A stretch of DNA of 43,888 bases from NCBI GenBank assembly GCA_017938285.1, contig JAGBBW010000052.1, positions 1-43,888 on the forward strand, read 5' to 3'. The position numbers and the translations under genes are program-made. This document shows positions 40,001-43,888 of this stretch, piece by piece (the first letter of the stretch is position 1; each line of letters starts with the position of its first letter). Source of the stretch: Lachnospiraceae bacterium. Lineage in GTDB: Bacteria > Bacillota > Clostridia > Lachnospirales > Lachnospiraceae. The notes under the pieces are model-generated. The model was given only the letters and a program-made list of their open reading frames with translations. It did no database searches and was not told where the DNA came from.

Positions 40001-40345
40001 ATGTATCAGGAAAACATTGTACTCTGCGGCAGCAGTGCTTATGAGCAGAAATATTACTTAAATGAAGATTTCGGGGCTTTACCAAAGGGAATCAAGGATG
40101 AATTGAAAATTATGTGCGTGCTGTTTACAGAGGATGTGGGCGGTATTCTGACACTTTCCTTTGAAGAGGATGGAACACTGATCTTCCAGACAGAAGCAGA
40201 AGAGGGTGATCTGCTGTATGATGAAATTGGAAGTGTTTTGATGGTAAAACGTCTGCAGGAGGAAAAGCAGGAGCTGCTGGAGTCGCTGGAATTGTATTAT
40301 AAGGTATTTTTCCTGAATGAGGATGCGGCGGAATTATTAAAATAA
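40001..40345 (+). CDS. DUF6145-like conserved protein
   Basis: A 114-residue protein starting at the ATG at 40001 after GGAGG; an upstream ATG (39989) overlaps that site. QENIVLCGSSAYEQKYYLNEDFGALPKGIKDELKIMCVLFTEDVGGILTLSFEEDGTL is characteristic of the DUF6145 family of Lachnospiraceae, recognised from memory. It is soluble and acidic, with the second half helical (LQEEKQELLESLELYYKVFFL). Function unknown. It lies directly upstream of coaX, with which it may be co-transcribed. Confidence 0.65.
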   Translation: MYQENIVLCGSSAYEQKYYLNEDFGALPKGIKDELKIMCVLFTEDVGGILTLSFEEDGTLIFQTEAEEGDLLYDEIGSVLMVKRLQEEKQELLESLELYYKVFFLNEDAAELLK

Positions 40346-40404
40346 AAAGGAATTTGTGAAACAGGGAGACAGTGATAGAGAAACTTGGAAGGATGGAAAA
40401 GAAA

Positions 40405-41184
40405 ATGCTGTTAGCAATTGATGTAGGAAATACAAATATTACCTGTGCAGTCATTAAAGATGGTGAATCAAAGGCAAATTTTCGTCTGACAACAAAGAAG
40501 TCCAGAACTTCGGATGAATTTGGTATTATTATATGTGATTTGCTGGAAAAGCGTGGTATCGGCCAGAAGGAAATAGAAGATGTTATCATTGCTTCTGTAG
40601 TCCCGGGAATTATGTATTCCCTGACCAGTTCGATTATCAAGTATCTGGAACGTACCCCGATGATTGTGGGAGAAGGAACAAAAACAGGCATTCGTATTGA
40701 CACGCCGAATCCGAAGGAGGTGGGAGCAGACCGTGTGGTTGATGCGGTTGCTGCCTATAACATGTATGGCGGTCCGGTGATTGTAGTGGATTTTGGTACG
40801 GCAACCACGTATGACCTGATTAATGGACAAGGGGCATTTACTGCGGGAATTACCTGTCCGGGTATCCGCATTAGTGCTAACGCTTTGTGGAACGACACAG
40901 CGAAGTTGCCGGAGATTGAAATAGAAAAACCGTCCTCCATTCTGGCGAAGGATACTACCACCAGTATGCAGGCCGGTCTGGTGTATGGCTGTATTGGACA
41001 GACAGAATATATTATTAAAAAAATAAAGGAAGAGAGCGGCCTGGAGGACGCCATTGTAGTAGCTACCGGCGGTCTTGGCAAGCTGATTGCAGACAATACG
41101 GACAGTATTGATGTATATAATCCAATGCTGACCATGGAAGGACTGCGGCTGATTTATGAAAAAACTTCCGGAAAAAAGGCGTAA
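40405..41184 (+). CDS. coaX: Type III pantothenate kinase
   Basis: A 259-residue enzyme that phosphorylates pantothenate, the first step of coenzyme A synthesis. I use the ATG at 40405 ([12 protein letters not shown]), the usual CoaX start; in-frame starts upstream (40372, 40393) are less typical. Motifs: AIDVGNTN (phosphate-binding), [45 protein letters not shown] and ATGGLGKLI. Length and motif order match CoaX of the ASKHA superfamily. The dusB start follows two bases after its stop, so the genes are co-transcribed. Confidence 0.95.
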   Translation: MLLAIDVGNTNITCAVIKDGESKANFRLTTKKSRTSDEFGIIICDLLEKRGIGQKEIEDVIIASVVPGIMYSLTSSIIKYLERTPMIVGEGTKTGIRIDTPNPKEVGADRVVDAVAAYNMYGGPVIVVDFGTATTYDLINGQGAFTAGITCPGIRISANALWNDTAKLPEIEIEKPSSILAKDTTTSMQAGLVYGCIGQTEYIIKKIKEESGLEDAIVVATGGLGKLIADNTDSIDVYNPMLTMEGLRLIYEKTSGKKA

Positions 41185-41186
41185 GT

Positions 41187-42206
41187 ATGAAAAAGCGGGA
41201 ATTGAAAATAGGAAATGTAACCGTGCCGGGCATTGTGGCACTTGGTCCGATGGCAGGAGTAACTGACCTGCCATTCCGTACGTTATGCAAGGAGTGCGGG
41301 GCGGACCTGATTTATACGGAAATGGTCAGCGCCAAAGGGATTATGTATAATAATAAAAATACGGAAGCCCTGCTGCGGGTCGAAGAATCCGAGCGTCCGG
41401 TGGCATTACAGCTTTTTGGGGAGGACCCGGAAATTCTGGCAGAGCAGGCAAAGCGCATAGAAGAGAGGAACTTTGACATTCTGGACATTAATATGGGCTG
41501 TCCGGTGCCAAAGGTAGTAAACAATGGGGAAGGTTCTGCCCTGATGAAAACACCGGAAAAAATCGGTGAAATTGTTTTTGCAGTGGCAAATGCCATAAAA
41601 AAGCCGGTAACCATCAAAATCCGTAAGGGTTTTGGAAAGGACGACGCCAATGCGCCGCTGGTGGCAAAAATCGCAGAGGAAGCAGGAGCAGCAGCCATTG
41701 CGGTTCATGGACGTACCAGGGAGCAGTATTACAGTGGAAAAGCAGACTGGGATATCATACGGCAGGTAAAGGAAGCGGTGAAGATTCCGGTGATTGGAAA
41801 CGGGGATATTTTTACGCCGGAGGATGCGATGCGGATGTTGGAAGAGACTGGATGTGACGGTGTGATGGTGGCCCGTGGAGTCCAGGGCAATCCGTGGCTG
41901 TTTGGGCAGATAAAGGCATATCTGGAGGATGGCACAGTGATTCCAAAACCGGATCTGGATACGGTAATTGCCATGATTCTGCGCCATGCGGTCATTCATA
42001 TTGATTTTATCGGGGAATTTGCCGGTATCCGGGAAATGCGCAAGCATGTGGCCTGGTATGTCAGCGGTTATCCGCATGCTGCAAAGCTGCGGGGAGCTGT
42101 GAATGAGGTGGAAACACTGGACCAGTTAAAAGAACTTCTGGAGCGTTACCGGGAGGAGGTTTACAAAGCTGGTAAGCTGGAAATGGAAGAAGGTACGAAA
42201 CGATAA
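41187..42206 (+). CDS. dusB: tRNA-dihydrouridine synthase
   Basis: A 339-residue flavoenzyme that reduces uridine to dihydrouridine in t[33 protein letters not shown] is the FMN-binding opening. [18 protein letters not shown] has the catalytic Cys near residue 105. [29 protein letters not shown] and [15 protein letters not shown] complete the TIM barrel. The C-terminal helical domain follows ([19 protein letters not shown]). The DusB subgroup is likeliest by sequence type and Firmicute context. Full length. Confidence 0.95.
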   Translation: MKKRELKIGNVTVPGIVALGPMAGVTDLPFRTLCKECGADLIYTEMVSAKGIMYNNKNTEALLRVEESERPVALQLFGEDPEILAEQAKRIEERNFDILDINMGCPVPKVVNNGEGSALMKTPEKIGEIVFAVANAIKKPVTIKIRKGFGKDDANAPLVAKIAEEAGAAAIAVHGRTREQYYSGKADWDIIRQVKEAVKIPVIGNGDIFTPEDAMRMLEETGCDGVMVARGVQGNPWLFGQIKAYLEDGTVIPKPDLDTVIAMILRHAVIHIDFIGEFAGIREMRKHVAWYVSGYPHAAKLRGAVNEVETLDQLKELLERYREEVYKAGKLEMEEGTKR

Positions 42207-42405
42207 TTTGTACTTTTGCCGGCAGAGTTCTTGTGAAAATATACAAATGTGGCAGAGAATTAACGCTTTACTAGGGCAAAGTAAACAAAAATGAAAAAAG
42301 AAGAAGAAAAAGGTTGATTTTTTCTCAAAAAAAGAGTAATATAGCACAAAGACAAATGTACGCCAGAGAAAAACACATGGCGGGAGTAAGAGAGGAGAAA
42401 TTAGT
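42207..42405 (+). promoter_or_regulatory. asd upstream region with promoter
   Basis: TTGATT (42314-42319), a 17-base spacer and TAATAT (42337-42342) form a good promoter. The leader of about 55 bases ends in AGAGAGGAG. No riboswitch-like fold is evident in it. Confidence 0.65.
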
Positions 42406-43488
42406 ATGAGTAAGTTAAGAGTTGGTATTTTAGGCGCAACCGGTATGGTTGGACAGAGATTTATTTCTTTATTGGAAAATCACCCATGGTTTGAGGTTAC
42501 AACCGTAGCAGCAAGCCCACGTAGTGCGGGTAAGACATATGAAGAGGCAGTTGGTGACCGTTGGAAGATGACAACACCTATGCCGGAAGCAGTAAAGAAG
42601 CTGATTGTAGCGAATGTAAACGAAGTAGAAAAGGTAGCTTCCCAGGTAGATTTCGTATTCAGCGCCGTTGATATGACAAAGGACGAAATCAAGGCAATCG
42701 AAGAAGCATACGCAAAGACAGAAACTCCGGTTGTTTCCAACAACAGCGCACACCGCTGGACACCGGACGTTCCTATGGTAGTGCCGGAATTAAATCCACA
42801 GCACTTAGATGTATTAGAGTCCCAGAAGAAGCGTCTTGGCACACAGAAGGGCTTTATCGTAGTTAAGCCAAACTGCTCCATCCAGAGCTACACACCAATG
42901 CTTCACGCATTAAAGGAATTTGAGCCAACCGTAGTGGTTGCTACTACTTACCAGGCAATCTCCGGTGCAGGTAAGACCTTTGCTGAGTGGCCGGAAATGG
43001 TAGACAATGTAATTCCTTACATCGGCGGCGAGGAAGAAAAGAGCGAGCAGGAACCACTCCGTATCTGGGGGAAGGTAGAAGACGGCGTGATTAAGAAGGC
43101 AGAAGGCCCGGTAATCACCTGCCAGTGTATCCGTGTTCCGGTTTCCGATGGTCATACCGCAGCAGTATTTGTATCCTTCAAGAACAAGCCATCCAAGGAG
43201 CAGATTCTTAAGGCTTGGAAGGAATTCAAGGGACTTCCACAGGAACTGAAGCTTCCAAGTGCTCCGGAGCAGTTCATTACTTACTTTGAAGAGGATAACC
43301 GTCCACAGGCGAAGTTAGACCGTGACAAGGAAAAGGGAATGGGCGTATTTGCAGGACGTCTTCGTGAAGATACCGTATATGATTACAAGTTCGTTGGTCT
43401 GTCCCACAATACAAAGCGTGGCGCAGCAGGCGGTGCAGTGCTGATTGCAGAGTTATTAAAGGCTCAGGGATATATTACTGCAAAGTAA
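42406..43488 (+). CDS. asd: Aspartate-semialdehyde dehydrogenase
   Basis: A 360-residue NADPH enzyme that converts aspartyl phosphate to aspartate semialdehyde, for lysine, methionine, threonine and diaminopimelate synthesis. GILGATGMVGQRF is the nucleotide-binding loop, FVVKPNCSIQ-type KPNCSIQS has the catalytic Cys157, SGAGKTFAEWPEM follows, and RVPVSDGHTAAVFV carries the substrate Arg and catalytic His. Length of 360 and the N-terminal pattern match the archaeal/fungal-like branch, common in Clostridia. Codon use is biased (AAG, GTT/GTA, CGT), suggesting high expression. AGAGAGGAG is before the ATG. Confidence 0.95.
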   Translation: MSKLRVGILGATGMVGQRFISLLENHPWFEVTTVAASPRSAGKTYEEAVGDRWKMTTPMPEAVKKLIVANVNEVEKVASQVDFVFSAVDMTKDEIKAIEEAYAKTETPVVSNNSAHRWTPDVPMVVPELNPQHLDVLESQKKRLGTQKGFIVVKPNCSIQSYTPMLHALKEFEPTVVVATTYQAISGAGKTFAEWPEMVDNVIPYIGGEEEKSEQEPLRIWGKVEDGVIKKAEGPVITCQCIRVPVSDGHTAAVFVSFKNKPSKEQILKAWKEFKGLPQELKLPSAPEQFITYFEEDNRPQAKLDRDKEKGMGVFAGRLREDTVYDYKFVGLSHNTKRGAAGGAVLIAELLKAQGYITAK

Positions 43489-43888
43489 GAGGAAATAAAT
43501 TAAAAAAGAGAAGTAGTATAGAAAATCTCCGTGTGTTTCAGATAGAAATGTGCGGAGATTTTTTGTTATAAGAGTTTTGTGGGATAACGTTTAATAGGAA
43601 GAAACATAGGAATAGTAAAACAGTGCGGAGTATCTGTTTGGTTGCTATCTGACATCATCATGGCTCTACTTATCGCTGGACAAATAGTAATACTACTGAG
43701 AATGAAGGAAAGTTCGTTAAAAGCAGCAAGACAGGAGGGACAAAATGACAATGATATCTGTAAAGACGGTAAGCATGAGTTATAAAGTGTGATAGGAACA
43801 AAAGATAATATTGAAATATTGTAGTCAGTTTACAATATATAAGATTTTACAAGAATTATTCTTTCAATTCGTAGAGTATTCTCCTTGA
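43489..43888 (+). other. Intergenic region downstream of asd
   Basis: About 400 bases without a supported gene. A terminator is at 43522-43563. Beyond it, plus-strand 43656-43781 can be read as a 41-residue frame (MALLIAGQIVILLRMKESS), possibly part of a degraded small membrane protein, but it has no ribosome binding site. I do not count it as a gene. Confidence 0.4.
43522..43563 (+). terminator. Terminator of asd
   Basis: AAAATCTCCG (43522-43531) pairs with CGGAGATTTT (43553-43562), with TTTTTT after the stem. A strong rho-independent terminator. Confidence 0.85.

Noticed and set aside
40468-41274. 268-residue reverse-strand frame
   Set aside because: Antisense of coaX, whose motifs are unambiguous.
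43566-43751. 61-residue reverse-strand frame near the right end
   Set aside because: No ribosome binding site and no recognisable protein pattern.

Overview
The window is most likely from a Lachnospiraceae-type member of the Firmicutes. This rests on AT-rich coding sequence with strong AGGAGG-type ribosome binding sites, GTG/TTG alternative starts, a Tn916-type integrase, a DUF6462-like integrase neighbour, BspA-like surface proteins, and the coaX-dusB-asd housekeeping block at the right end. Positions 141 to about 38.9 kb read as the integrase-proximal part of a large integrative and conjugative element (ICE). The left end of the element, its relaxase and the first half of its coupling protein lie outside the window. 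From about 39.1 kb on the sequence is ordinary chromosome.

Layout. (1) 1-140: 3' end of a group II intron that interrupts a VirD4-like coupling protein gene, whose 3' exon follows. (2) 1376-8037: a conjugation module with VirB2-like, OB-fold and VirB3/PrgI-like proteins that runs without a break into a Tad/Flp-pilus-like set: CpaF-type ATPase, TadB, TadC, Flp1-like pilin, two TadE/F-like pseudopilins and a CpaB-like SAF protein. (3) 8.04-11.5 kb: an inserted island with a candidate structured RNA, an AAA15 ATPase plus HEPN RNase pair (probable abortive-infection defence), and a reverse-strand Uma2-type nuclease with an XRE regulator. (4) 12.08-19.3 kb: two large BspA/InlB-repeat surface proteins. 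(5) 19.4-28.4 kb: a second transfer block with a pentapeptide-repeat protein, a protein resembling a VirB4 N-terminal half, VirB4, VirB6-like, a membrane protein, an HD-GYP phosphodiesterase and three proteins of unknown function. (6) 28.4-37.3 kb: an accessory region marked by six copies of a 25-bp palindrome. It holds an AAA ATPase with a PD-(D/E)XK-like partner, a zeta-toxin-like kinase with a PHP phosphoesterase, divergent XRE regulators, and small proteins through to ssb. (7) 37.3-38.9 kb: excisionase-like protein and tyrosine integrase. (8) 39.1-43.9 kb: LiaF-like protein, DUF6145-like protein, coaX, dusB, asd.

The most notable inference is that the element carries a composite transfer machine. 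Conjugative type IV secretion parts (VirD4, VirB2/3/4/6) share one transcription direction, with tight spacing, with the motor, platform and pilin-like parts of a Tad system and with giant secreted proteins. The likely reading is donor-recipient attachment by a Tad-like fibre and adhesins coupled to DNA export. The second candidate is the dispersed palindrome ACTTTAGGACA-N3-TGTCCTAAAGT. Two copies sit at the same distance upstream of near-consensus promoters driving two different defence/toxin-like cassettes, which suggests a shared regulator. All functional calls come from reading motifs by eye; no database search was run.
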